This document shows, piece by piece, positions 16,107-24,413 of a stretch of DNA of 64,000 nucleotides; position 1 is the first letter of the stretch, and every line of letters starts with the position of its first letter. The position numbers were made by a program, and so were the translations under genes. The notes beneath the pieces are model-generated. The model was not told the origin of the DNA. It ran no database searches and worked only from the letters and a program-made list of their open reading frames with translations. Origin of the DNA: Comamonas piscis (GTDB lineage Bacteria; Pseudomonadota; Gammaproteobacteria; Burkholderiales; Burkholderiaceae_C); NCBI RefSeq assembly GCF_014109725.1, contig NZ_CP058554.1, forward strand, positions 3,906,001-3,970,000, given 5' to 3'.

Positions 16107-17927
16107 ATGGAATTTCTAGTTACCAATTACGCCCCGATCATGTTCGCGGGCCTGATCGTCTTTCTGCTGCTGGGCTTTCCCGTGGCGTTCAGCCTGGGCG
16201 CTGCCGGCCTGATGTTCGGCTTTATCGGCATTGAGCTCAATGTCTTCCCCTCGTCGGTGATGGCCTGGTTGCCCCAGCGCCTGATCGGCATCATGGCCAA
16301 TGACACCTTGCTGGCCGTGCCCTTCTTCACCTTGATGGGCTTGATACTGGAACGCAGCGGCATGGCCGAGGACTTGCTCGACACCGTCGGCCAGGTCTTT
16401 GGCCCGATCCGAGGCGGTCTGGCACTGGCCGTGATCTTTGTGGGCGCGCTGCTGGCTGCGACCACCGGTGTGGTGGCCGCGTCGGTTATCTCCATGGGCC
16501 TGATCTCGCTGCCCATCATGCTGCGCTACGGCTATGACCGGCGCCTCGCCTCCGGCGTGATTGCCGCATCGGGCACCTTGGCCCAGATCATTCCGCCCTC
16601 GCTGGTGCTGATTCTGATGGCTGACCAGCTGGGCAAGAGCGTGGGCGACATGTACAAGGGCGCCTTTATCCCCGGCTTCATGCTGATGGGTCTGTATGTG
16701 GTGTGGGTCGCCTTCCTGGCCATCTTCAAGCCCAAGCTGGTGCCTGCGCTGCCTGTTGAAGCACGTATCTACCGCGAATCCAATGGCAATGCCGGCTACA
16801 CCTCACTGATCGTGGTGATGGGCCTGTCGACGATTGTGGCCATCTTCCTGGCCAGCCATATGGCCGACATCCACACCTGGTGGGAAGGCAAGCTGGTCAC
16901 CGACGTGGCCACCGACGAGAAGATTGTCACCGCCATGTGCGGCGGCACCTTCATCGCCTTTGTGATCGCCTCGATCAACCGCGTCTTCAAGCTGGGGCTG
17001 CTGTCCAAGCTGGCCGAGCGTGTGACCTTTGTGCTGATCCCGCCGCTGCTGCTGATCTTCCTGGTGCTGGGCACCATCTTCCTGGGCATCGCAACGCCTA
17101 CCGAAGGCGGCGCCATGGGTGCGATGGCTGCGCTGATCATGGGCTTTGCCCGCCGCCGCCTGAACATGACCCTGCTCAAGCAGGCGCTGGGATCGACCAC
17201 CAAGCTCGCCAGCTTTGTGATGTTCATCATGATTGGCGCGACGACCTTCAGCCTGGTGTTCCAGGCCGCTGACGGCCCCAAGTGGGTGGAACACCTGCTG
17301 ACCAGCCTGCCAGGCGGCCAGGCCGGCTTCCTGATTGTCGTCAACGTGATGATCTTCTTCCTGGCCTTCTTCCTGGACTACTTTGAGCTGTCCTTCATCG
17401 TCGTGCCCTTGCTGGGCCCGGTGGCCGAGAAGATGGGCATCGACCTGATCTGGTTTGGCGTGCTGCTGGCGGTCAATATGCAGACCTCGTTCATGCACCC
17501 GCCCTTTGGCTTTGCGCTGTTCTTCCTGCGATCCGTCGCGCCTGACAAGCAGTATGTGGACCGGGTCACGCACAAGGTGATCGAACCGGTGACCACCATG
17601 CAGATCTACAAGGGTGCTGTGCCGTTTGTGCTGATCCAGCTGGTCATGGTGGGTGTGCTGATCGCCTTCCCGGGCATCGTGACCGGTGCGCTGGACAAAC
17701 CGGTGGTTGTCGATATGCAGAAGATCGACGAGCAGATGATGAACCAGCTGGGCGACCACGACGGTGGCTATGGCGCAGACAACCCGTTTGCTACGCCGGA
17801 TGTCCCTGCCGATGCTGGCGCAGCAGGTGCAACGCCCGCACCCGCCGCAGAAGGCTATGGCTCGGACGACCCAGCCAAGGCCTTGCAGGATTCGCTGGGC
17901 ACAGCGCCTGCTGCAGAAAGCAAATAA
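16107..17927 (+). CDS. dctM: TRAP transporter large permease (DctM family), enlarged
   Basis: Large channel subunit of 606 residues with about 12-14 hydrophobic segments, in the ion transporter superfamily. Typical DctM motifs include PFFTLMGLILERSGMAEDL, GALLAATTGVVAASVISMG and IIPPSLVLILMADQ (phrases split). It is much longer than the usual 425 residues: an insert with extra membrane spans sits around 225-330, and a hydrophilic Ala/Asp-rich tail occupies about 545-606. Long DctM forms like this occur with TakP/mannitol-type receptors. AGAGGA precedes the start. A terminator follows 26 nt after the stop. Confidence 0.92.
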   Translation: MEFLVTNYAPIMFAGLIVFLLLGFPVAFSLGAAGLMFGFIGIELNVFPSSVMAWLPQRLIGIMANDTLLAVPFFTLMGLILERSGMAEDLLDTVGQVFGPIRGGLALAVIFVGALLAATTGVVAASVISMGLISLPIMLRYGYDRRLASGVIAASGTLAQIIPPSLVLILMADQLGKSVGDMYKGAFIPGFMLMGLYVVWVAFLAIFKPKLVPALPVEARIYRESNGNAGYTSLIVVMGLSTIVAIFLASHMADIHTWWEGKLVTDVATDEKIVTAMCGGTFIAFVIASINRVFKLGLLSKLAERVTFVLIPPLLLIFLVLGTIFLGIATPTEGGAMGAMAALIMGFARRRLNMTLLKQALGSTTKLASFVMFIMIGATTFSLVFQAADGPKWVEHLLTSLPGGQAGFLIVVNVMIFFLAFFLDYFELSFIVVPLLGPVAEKMGIDLIWFGVLLAVNMQTSFMHPPFGFALFFLRSVAPDKQYVDRVTHKVIEPVTTMQIYKGAVPFVLIQLVMVGVLIAFPGIVTGALDKPVVVDMQKIDEQMMNQLGDHDGGYGADNPFATPDVPADAGAAGATPAPAAEGYGSDDPAKALQDSLGTAPAAESK

Positions 17928-17952
17928 AGGGCTCCCGGCCCATCACTCCTGA

Positions 17953-17976
17953 ACCCTGGCTTGCCAGGGTTTTTTT
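17953..17976 (+). terminator. intrinsic terminator after dctM
   Basis: ACCCTGG and CCAGGGT pair (17953-17959, 17964-17970) around a CTTG loop, followed by T6. Confidence 0.88.
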
Positions 17977-18088
17977 ATGGCTGACTGCAGCTGGGCCCAG
18001 CCTCTTCCAAGCGTTTGGCTGGCTGCCCCCCAGAAATCCTCTGAATACGCCAGCGGATCACCAACACCTACCTGTGCCCCGTAGACGC

Positions 18089-18113
18089 AAAAAAGCCGCA
18101 GCAAGCTGCGGCT
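18089..18113 (-). terminator. intrinsic terminator after the TRAP receptor gene
   Basis: On the minus strand AGCCGCAG and CTGCGGCT form an 8-bp stem (18094-18101, 18106-18113) followed by a U-run (A's at 18089-18094). Confidence 0.85.
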
Positions 18114-18161
18114 CTTGGACTGTGCCACCAGGCCCCAATGGCCTAGTGCATCCCCTCCCGA

Positions 18162-19247
18162 TCAGGGAAGTTTGGCCTGGGCCATGTACTGGTTGAACGG
18201 GTACTCGGAGAAGCGGTTCCACAGGATCTGGTCCTTCTGGAAGGCGCGCATGTCCTGGTGGATCTTCTTGAACTCGGGCGACTTGGCTTCGTGCTCGGCA
18301 AAGGTTTCCATCGAGGCCTTGAAGCCGGCGTCCATCAGCTCCTTGGAGAAAGGCTTGAGCTGGGTCTTGTTGGCAACCAGGTTCTTCAGTGCGATGGGGT
18401 TCAGCACCTGGTACTTGGCGGTCATGTCGGCTGCTGCCACGCGGGTGGCGGCGTCAAGGATGGCCTTGTTCTCGGGCGACAGGGCGTTGTACTTCTTGAT
18501 GTTGATGAAGAACTCCAGATCGGCCGAACCTTCCCACCAACCGGGGTAGTAGTAGAACGGTGCGACCTTGTTGAACCCCAGCTTTTCATCGTCGTAAGGA
18601 CCGACGAATTCAACGGCATCCAGCGTGCCCTTTTCCAGTGCCTGGTACACATCGCCAGCAGGCATATTCTGCGCCACCACACCCAGCTTGGCCATGGCCT
18701 CGCCGAACACGCCGCCGCCCATGCGCATCTTCAGGCCCTTCAGGTCGGCCACGGTCTTGATTTCCTTGCGGTACCAGCCGCCCATCTGGGTGGTGGTGTT
18801 ACCGGCAGATGCGGTCTTGAAGTTGTACTTCTCAAAGAAGGCATCGAGCAGCTTGCGGCCATTGCCGTGGTCCTTCCAGCCTGCCATCTGCAGGGTGGTC
18901 AGGCCAAAGGGCACAGCGCAGCTGAATGCGAAGATCGGGTCCTTGCCGGTGAAGTAGTAGGCCGCCGTTTGGGCCATGTCGATGGTGTCGCCCTGCAGCG
19001 CATCAACCACGCCGAAAGCGGGCATCAACTCGCCGGCCGGGTGGACCGAGATTTCAAACTTGCCGCCCGACATGGCCTTGACGGCGGAGGACAGCTTTTC
19101 GGCGCTGCCGAAGATGGTGTCGAGCGACTTGGGGAAGCTCGATGCCAGGCGCCAGCGCACTGCTGCTTGCGCATGCACCGCCGGCGCTACCCCAGCAGCC
19201 AGAACGCCAGCAATACCGGCATTTTTGATAAGCGAACGACGATCCAT
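18162..19247 (-). CDS. dctP: TRAP transporter substrate-binding protein (DctP/TakP-like)
   Basis: Periplasmic receptor of 361 residues. The start at 19247 has GGAGAC upstream; a TTG at 19259 is less likely. The N-terminus DRRSLIKNAG is a twin-arginine signal, common in this family, with cleavage after AVHAQA. The mature start RWRLASSFPKSLDTIFG, the GWYRKEIKTVADLKGLKMR segment and PGWWEGSADLEFFIN (given in short pieces) suit the long TakP-type receptors for 2-oxo acids. The ligand is inferred only. It converges on dctQ-dctM, each side with its own terminator, so the receptor is transcribed separately from its permease. Confidence 0.88.
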   Translation of the reverse strand: MDRRSLIKNAGIAGVLAAGVAPAVHAQAAVRWRLASSFPKSLDTIFGSAEKLSSAVKAMSGGKFEISVHPAGELMPAFGVVDALQGDTIDMAQTAAYYFTGKDPIFAFSCAVPFGLTTLQMAGWKDHGNGRKLLDAFFEKYNFKTASAGNTTTQMGGWYRKEIKTVADLKGLKMRMGGGVFGEAMAKLGVVAQNMPAGDVYQALEKGTLDAVEFVGPYDDEKLGFNKVAPFYYYPGWWEGSADLEFFINIKKYNALSPENKAILDAATRVAAADMTAKYQVLNPIALKNLVANKTQLKPFSKELMDAGFKASMETFAEHEAKSPEFKKIHQDMRAFQKDQILWNRFSEYPFNQYMAQAKLP

Positions 19248-19450
19248 GTATGTCTCCAATTATTTGTAGAAAGTAAAGGTAGCTATCGTGCCATAGGCGC
19301 AAGCCGCTTTTAGCATTGCAAATTGTAGAAATGGTTGCAGAAGTGACTTCAGGGGGTTTTCCCCAGAGTCGGACAAAGGATTTTGTCCGCATTGCGCCAC
19401 AGTCCATGCAAAGCCCGCAGCGGCCCCACTCCAGCGCTTTCGCAGGCAAC

Positions 19451-19479
19451 AAAAAGCCCGGTACGCAAAGGACCGGGCT
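19451..19479 (-). terminator. intrinsic terminator after dxs
   Basis: AGCCCGGT (19455-19462) and ACCGGGCT (19472-19479) form an 8-bp stem with U5 on the minus strand, about 35 nt past the dxs stop. Confidence 0.87.
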
Positions 19480-19514
19480 TGTCGCGGAGCACCAGGCGCA
19501 GGCCTGGCAGCAGA

Positions 19515-21428
19515 TCAGGCCGCTGCGCTCTGGCCGGAAGCAGCCTCAGAAACCGCAAAACGCTCGCGGATGCTGCGCTCGATGCCAGCGGCATCCAGGC
19601 TTTGCATGGCCATCAGCTTGACCGGATCGCCATGCTCGATAAACGCATCAGGCAAGCCCAGCTGCAGCACTGGCACATCGATATGCAGCTGCTGCAGGGC
19701 TTCCAGCACCGCACTGCCGGCGCCGCCCATCACGCAACCGTCCTCGACGGTGACCAAGGCATCATGGCTTTGGGCAACCTGCTGGAGCAGCGCAGTATCC
19801 AGCGGCTTGGCCCAGCGCATATTCACGACCGTGGCATTGACGGCCTCGCCCACTTCCAGCGCGGGGTAAAGCAAGCTGCCAAAGGCCAGGATGGCAATGC
19901 GCGGACGGCCGGCCACGGCAGGCTGGGCCTGGCGGCGGAGCTCGCCCTTGCCAAAGGGCAGGCCTTCCAGCGATTCGAGCGGCTCCACACCGGCACCGGA
20001 ACCACGCGGGTAGCGCACGGTAACGGGATGGTTCTGCGCAAAGGCGGTGCTCAGCAGCTGGCGGCATTCGCGCTCGTCAGCGGGGCAGGCCACACTCATG
20101 TTGGGGATGGCGCGGGTAAAGGCGATGTCGTAATTGCCGGCATGGGTGGCGCCATCGGCACCCACCAGGCCTGCGCGATCAAGCGCAAACACCACGGGCA
20201 GGTTCTGCAATGCCACATCGTGGATCAGCTGGTCATAGCCGCGCTGCAGGAAGGTGGAGTAGATGGCCACGACGGGCTTGAGCCCTTCGCAGGCCAGGCC
20301 ACCGGCAAAGGTCACGCTGTGCTGCTCGGCAATGCCGACATCGAAATAGCGCTTGGGGAAACGCTTTTCAAACTCGACCATGCCCGAGCCTTCGCGCATC
20401 GCGGGGGTGATCGCGACCAGGCGCTCGTCCTGGGCGGCCATGTCACACAGCCAGTGGCCAAACACCTGGGTGAAGGTTGGCTTGGGTGGTGTGGCCGGCT
20501 TGACCAGGCCAATGGCCGGGTCGAACTTGCCCGGGCCGTGGTAGGCCACAGGATCGGCCTCGGCCAGCTTGTAGCCCTGGCCTTTTTTGGTGACCACATG
20601 CAGAAACTGCGGGCCCTTGAGCTGGCGGATGTTCTCCAACGTGGGGATCAGCGAATCGAGGTCATGTCCATCGATGGGGCCAATGTAGTTGAAGCCAAAG
20701 TTCTCGAACAAGGTCGCCGGCACCACCATGCCCTTGGCTTGCTGCTCCAGGCGCTTGGCCAGCTCCAAGAGCGGCGGCACCTGCTTGAGCACGCTTTTGC
20801 CTACGCCGCGCGCCTTGGCATAGAACTGGCCGCTCATCAGCTGTGCCAGGTAGCGGTTAAGCGCGCCAACCGGTGGGCTGATGCTCATGTCGTTGTCGTT
20901 CAGGATCACCAGCAGGTTGGCATCGCTGACGCCGGCATTGTTCAGCGCCTCAAAGGCCATGCCAGCGGTCATGGCGCCGTCGCCGATGATGGCCACGGCC
21001 TGGTGCTCGCTGCCTTTGATCTTGAAGGCCTCGGCCATGCCCAGCGCCGCCGAGATGCTGGTCGACGAATGGGCGGTACCAAAGGCGTCGTACTCGCTCT
21101 CGCTGCGCAGAGGAAAGCCGGAGATACCGCCCCACTGGCGCAAGCCCTGCATACGGTCGCGGCGACCGGTCAAAATTTTGTGTGGGTAGGTCTGGTGGCC
21201 CACATCCCAGACAAAGCGGTCATGGGGCGTGTCGTACACCGCATGCAGCGCAATCGTCAGCTCCACCGTGCCCAGGTTGGAGCTCAGGTGGCCACCCGTC
21301 TTGGACACGCTCTCCAGCACAAACTCCCGCAGCTCACGTGCCAGGGTCTTGAGCTCGGCGCGCGACATCTTGCGCAGATCCGCCGGGTCGTTGACGGTGG
21401 CTAGCAGGGGGAAGGACTTCGTGGACAT
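19515..21428 (-). CDS. dxs: 1-deoxy-D-xylulose-5-phosphate synthase
   Basis: First enzyme of the MEP isoprenoid pathway; condenses pyruvate and glyceraldehyde 3-phosphate with thiamine diphosphate. Length 637 is typical. Landmarks: VGHQTYPHKILTGRR near residue 75-90; the thiamine motif GDGAMTAGMAFEALNNAG (core GDGAMTAG); the transketolase pyrimidine domain with RFVWDVGHQ upstream and EGSGMVEFEKRFPKRYFDVGIAEQH (core FDVGIAEQH) in the middle. It lies downstream of xseB and ispA on the same strand, the usual arrangement that puts the head of the pathway and the prenyl synthase under common control. Confidence 0.97.
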   Translation of the reverse strand: MSTKSFPLLATVNDPADLRKMSRAELKTLARELREFVLESVSKTGGHLSSNLGTVELTIALHAVYDTPHDRFVWDVGHQTYPHKILTGRRDRMQGLRQWGGISGFPLRSESEYDAFGTAHSSTSISAALGMAEAFKIKGSEHQAVAIIGDGAMTAGMAFEALNNAGVSDANLLVILNDNDMSISPPVGALNRYLAQLMSGQFYAKARGVGKSVLKQVPPLLELAKRLEQQAKGMVVPATLFENFGFNYIGPIDGHDLDSLIPTLENIRQLKGPQFLHVVTKKGQGYKLAEADPVAYHGPGKFDPAIGLVKPATPPKPTFTQVFGHWLCDMAAQDERLVAITPAMREGSGMVEFEKRFPKRYFDVGIAEQHSVTFAGGLACEGLKPVVAIYSTFLQRGYDQLIHDVALQNLPVVFALDRAGLVGADGATHAGNYDIAFTRAIPNMSVACPADERECRQLLSTAFAQNHPVTVRYPRGSGAGVEPLESLEGLPFGKGELRRQAQPAVAGRPRIAILAFGSLLYPALEVGEAVNATVVNMRWAKPLDTALLQQVAQSHDALVTVEDGCVMGGAGSAVLEALQQLHIDVPVLQLGLPDAFIEHGDPVKLMAMQSLDAAGIERSIRERFAVSEAASGQSAAA

Positions 21429-21553
21429 ACTTTGGTTTGGATCACTTGCTACGCATGCCCAGGAGCATCCGCGCAGTTTTTTTACTTGAAGGGCAAGGGG
21501 CTATGTTAGCGCCTTGGGACCAGAAGACTGGTCTTTAGGCGCATTTGGCCTAC

Positions 21554-22462
21554 TCAGTGGCTGCGGCGCACGACCATGTCGGCCAACGCCGCCAGAGCGG
21601 CCGTTTGTGGCAAACCGCTACCCGCCAGCGCCTGCTGGGCCTCGGCCAGCAGTTCATGGGCGTAGTCGCGTGCGGGCTGCAGACCCATCAGCGATACATA
21701 GGTGGGCTTGTCGTTGTCGGCATCCTTGCCGGCTGTTTTGCCCAAGGTGGCAGAGTCGGCCACCACATCAAGCACATCGTCAATCACCTGGAAGGCCAGC
21801 CCCAGCGCTGCACCATACTGCTGCAGCGCTGCCAGCGCCGCCCCCTGAATGCCGGCGCAGGTGGCGCCCATCTCGACGCTGGCTTGCAGCAGCGCGCCGG
21901 TCTTGAGCTTGTGCATCTGCTGGAGCTGGTCGCGCGTCAGCTGTTTGCCCACGCTCGCCAGGTCAATGGCCTGGCCACCGGCCATGCCGCTGTAGCCCGC
22001 TGCCAATGCCAGCTGCCGGCACAAACGTGCCTGCACCGCATCGGGGATGGCACTGCCCTCGGGCACCAACAGCTCAAAAGCCAGTGCCTGCAGCGCATCG
22101 CCAGCCAGCAGGGCCTGGGCCTGGCCAAACTGCACATGCACGGTGGGCTTACCCCGGCGCAGCACATCGTTGTCCATGCAGGGCATGTCGTCATGCACCA
22201 ACGAATAGGCATGGATCAGTTCGACGGCGCAGCCGGCGCGCAAAGCGGCCTCCGCTTGGGCGGCATCCAGCTTGCCCACGGCCTGGGCAGCGGCCAGCAC
22301 CAGCAAGGGGCGCAGGCGCTTGCCGCCATCGAGCACGGCATAACGCATGGGCTCGCCCAGGTTGGCGGGGGCATCGGCGGCGATCCAGCGTGTGAGGGCA
22401 TCTTCGACGCGGGCGAGTTCCTGGCTGCACCAGAGGGCAAAATTATCGTGCGTTGATGTCAT
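21554..22462 (-). CDS. ispA: polyprenyl synthetase, probably farnesyl diphosphate synthase
   Basis: Trans-isoprenyl diphosphate synthase of 302 residues. The first Asp-rich motif is HDDMPCMDND and the second is IDDVLDV, both Mg-binding; GGKRLRPLL near residue 47 and GKTAGKDADNDKPTYVSLMG (core GKDADNDKPTY) bind diphosphate. The two-residue insert in the first motif (DDxxxxD) is typical of bacterial FPP synthases. Makes farnesyl diphosphate for undecaprenol and quinones. xseB ends 9 nt upstream and dxs follows after 125 nt. Confidence 0.94.
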   Translation of the reverse strand: MTSTHDNFALWCSQELARVEDALTRWIAADAPANLGEPMRYAVLDGGKRLRPLLVLAAAQAVGKLDAAQAEAALRAGCAVELIHAYSLVHDDMPCMDNDVLRRGKPTVHVQFGQAQALLAGDALQALAFELLVPEGSAIPDAVQARLCRQLALAAGYSGMAGGQAIDLASVGKQLTRDQLQQMHKLKTGALLQASVEMGATCAGIQGAALAALQQYGAALGLAFQVIDDVLDVVADSATLGKTAGKDADNDKPTYVSLMGLQPARDYAHELLAEAQQALAGSGLPQTAALAALADMVVRRSH

Positions 22463-22471
22463 TGTTTGCGC

Positions 22472-22729
22472 TTATTCCTCGCTGGCCCAGGGCTTGAGCT
22501 GGCCCTCATCCAGTACTTTGATCTGGTCCTGCACGGCTTCGAGCTTGCCCCGGCAAAAGGCCAGCAGCACGGCGCCGCGCTGGTAGGCAGCCAGCATATC
22601 GCCCAAGGGCAGCTGTCCCGACTCGATACGCGCCACCAAGCCTTCCAGCTCCTGCAACGCACTCTCGTAGTTATCGGGTTCGGGCAGTTCTGGCGCGGCA
22701 GAGGTCTTGGAAACGGAGGCCTTGGGCAT
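22472..22729 (-). CDS. xseB: exodeoxyribonuclease VII small subunit
   Basis: Small subunit of the single-strand-specific nuclease ExoVII. The start at 22729 gives 85 residues, the usual size; an in-frame ATG at 22777 would give 101. The conserved core YESALQELEGLVARIESGQLPL (parts YESALQELE and RIESGQLPL), then AYQRGAVLLAFCRGKL and the C-terminal KVLDEGQ, form the helical XseB hairpin. It heads the xseB-ispA-dxs operon, a conserved but functionally unexplained association. No strong ribosome site is seen before either start. Confidence 0.93.
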   Translation of the reverse strand: MPKASVSKTSAAPELPEPDNYESALQELEGLVARIESGQLPLGDMLAAYQRGAVLLAFCRGKLEAVQDQIKVLDEGQLKPWASEE

Positions 22730-22777
22730 GGGCAAAGTGGGCAAACGGGTTGCCCAGGTGCATGAAGTTAAAGCCAT

Positions 22778-23011
22778 GATTTTAGGCGCAGGACAAGCCG
22801 CCGCGCGCGCAGCTGCGACCGCACGCCCTCCCCGGCCGTGTTGCCCGCTTGCTATTCCCGCAAAGAATCCCTGCCATCTATCGTGGAATAAGCGGTTTCA
22901 GCTATCAATTTGATAATATGGGCACTCTGCAAGTGCGGCAGAGGCGAGCGGAGAAGATGTGCTGCCAACCTCCAATTCACGCATGGACAGAACGGGAATA
23001 ACCCCACTGGG
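22778..23011. other. divergent intergenic region, xseB to Rieske oxygenase
   Basis: No supported gene. It carries promoters for both sides. A minus-strand reading frame of about 79 codons crosses it but shows no family features and would run through the leader elements of the oxygenase gene. On the right a TATAAT box (23012-23017) starts the oxygenase leader. Confidence 0.5.
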
Positions 23012-23070
23012 TATAATCCCATTTTTCGCGAAACCGGCCATCCTTTGTTGTTGCTGCCGGTTTTATTTTT
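23012..23070 (+). promoter_or_regulatory. TATAAT box followed by a leader terminator ahead of the Rieske gene
   Basis: A TATAAT at 23012-23017 is followed within about 14 nt by a perfect 8-bp stem, AAACCGGC (23031-23038) with GCCGGTTT (23056-23063), and then a U-rich tail TATTTTTTC. This is a complete intrinsic terminator between promoter and the ATG at 23126. It could act as an attenuator or end a very short RNA. I see no convincing -35 at 17 bp. Confidence 0.65.
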
Positions 23071-23125
23071 TCTCAGTGTGCGTACGCGCACCCTCCCTGT
23101 GGGGAGTCTTTAGGTCAGGTCACCC

Positions 23126-24265
23126 ATGTCTGATTTAAGTCTTCAACTGCAGCAGGCCGCAAGCCAACTTCCAGTTTCAAGCTACTTCGATCAAGCGCTG
23201 TTTGAGCGCGAGATGCAAACCATCTTCCAGAACGGCCCCAAGTATGTGGGCCACCAGCTGGCGATTCCCGAGATTGGCGACTACTACGCCCTTCCCCATG
23301 AAAAGGAAGGCCGCGCCTTGGTGCGCAATGCCGCTGGCCAGGCGGAGCTGATCTCCAACGTCTGCCGCCACCGCCAGGCGGTGATGCTCAAGGGCCGAGG
23401 CTCGCTGAACCAGCAGCAAAAAGGCAGCGCGGGCGGCAATATCGTCTGCCCACTGCACCGCTGGACCTACAGCCCCAGCGGCGAGCTGCTGGGCGCGCCG
23501 CATTTTGCGCAGGACCCTTGCCTCAACCTGAACAACTACAAGCTGCAGGAATGGAATGGCCTGCTGTTTGAGGACAACGGCCGCAATATCCAGGCCGACC
23601 TGGCCAATATGGGCCCGGCAGCTGCCTTGAGCTTTGATGGTTTTGTGCTCAACCATGTGGAGATGCATGAATGCAACTACAACTGGAAGACTTTTATCGA
23701 GGTCTACCTGGAGGACTACCATGTCGGCCCCTTCCATCCCGGACTGGGCAACTTCGTCACCTGCGACGATCTGAAGTGGGAGTTCGCCAAGGAGTACTCG
23801 GTGCAAACCGTCGGCGTGGCCCCCACGTTTGCGAAGCCAGGTTCGGACATCTACAAGACCTGGCATGAAGTGCTGCTCAACTTCCGCCAGGGCAAGATGC
23901 CCGAGCATGGAGCGATCTGGCTCACCTACTACCCCCACATCATGGTGGAGTGGTATCCGCATGTGCTGACGGTCTCGACCCTGCACCCGGTCGGCCCGGA
24001 CAAGACCATGAATGTGGTGGAGTTCTACTATCCCGAGGAAATCAGCGCCTTCGAGCCGGAGTTTGTGCAGGCCCAGCGTGCCGCGTACATGGAAACCGCC
24101 ATCGAAGACGACGAAATCGCCGAGCGCATGGATGCCGGCCGCAAGGCCTTGTACGAGCGCGGCGACAACGAAGTCGGCCCTTACCAGAGTCCGATGGAAG
24201 ACGGCATGCAGCACTTCCACGAGTGGTATCGGGGTATGATGCAAGCCGCTGTTCCAGACAAGTGA
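23126..24265 (+). CDS. Rieske non-haem iron oxygenase, large (alpha) subunit
   Basis: 379 residues. The Rieske 2Fe-2S cluster ligands are Cys80, His82, Cys108 and His111 (NVCRHRQ and CPLHRW). The catalytic domain has FIEVYLEDYHVGPFH, where His199 and His204 are likely mononuclear-iron ligands. The spacer between the two Rieske pairs is 25 residues instead of the usual 15-17, from an insert rich in Gln, Gly and Ser. No beta subunit, ferredoxin or reductase gene is adjacent. Divergent from xseB-ispA-dxs; substrate unknown. The leader holds a promoter-proximal terminator. Confidence 0.88.
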   Translation: MSDLSLQLQQAASQLPVSSYFDQALFEREMQTIFQNGPKYVGHQLAIPEIGDYYALPHEKEGRALVRNAAGQAELISNVCRHRQAVMLKGRGSLNQQQKGSAGGNIVCPLHRWTYSPSGELLGAPHFAQDPCLNLNNYKLQEWNGLLFEDNGRNIQADLANMGPAAALSFDGFVLNHVEMHECNYNWKTFIEVYLEDYHVGPFHPGLGNFVTCDDLKWEFAKEYSVQTVGVAPTFAKPGSDIYKTWHEVLLNFRQGKMPEHGAIWLTYYPHIMVEWYPHVLTVSTLHPVGPDKTMNVVEFYYPEEISAFEPEFVQAQRAAYMETAIEDDEIAERMDAGRKALYERGDNEVGPYQSPMEDGMQHFHEWYRGMMQAAVPDK

Positions 24266-24300
24266 TCTGCCACGGCCAGGCACTCCCAACTTCCAGGTGA

Positions 24301-24362
24301 CGTCTGCAAAACTCCTTGCCGTGGTCTGACACGGGCTCGGGCGAGGGTTCAGCAGAGGACCC
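24301..24362 (+). repeat. dispersed repeat copy A (deleted form)
   Basis: Contains TCTGCAAAACTCCTTGCCG, then TGGTCTGA, then CGGGCGAGGGTT and GCAGAGGACCC. It matches copy D except for a missing 23-bp centre. In D that centre is flanked by GGCGA on both sides and A has a single GGCGA, so the deletion probably arose between short repeats. Lies in the 3' region of the Rieske gene. Confidence 0.8.
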
Positions 24363-24366
24363 ATAT

Positions 24367-24398
24367 AGCTGCTAGCGCTTTGCGATAGCAGCTTTTTT
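24367..24398 (+). terminator. intrinsic terminator between Rieske gene and DMT transporter gene
   Basis: AGCTGCTA (24367-24374) and TAGCAGCT (24386-24393) form an 8-bp stem with T6. It ends only 15 nt before the ATG of the transporter gene, so it could also act in that gene's leader. Confidence 0.85.
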
Positions 24399-24413
24399 AT
24401 TTAGAAAATTCCG

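Noticed and set aside
22852..23091. 79-codon minus-strand frame between xseB and the Rieske gene
   Set aside because: Runs through the TATAAT box and leader terminator of the Rieske gene and lacks a credible protein pattern.
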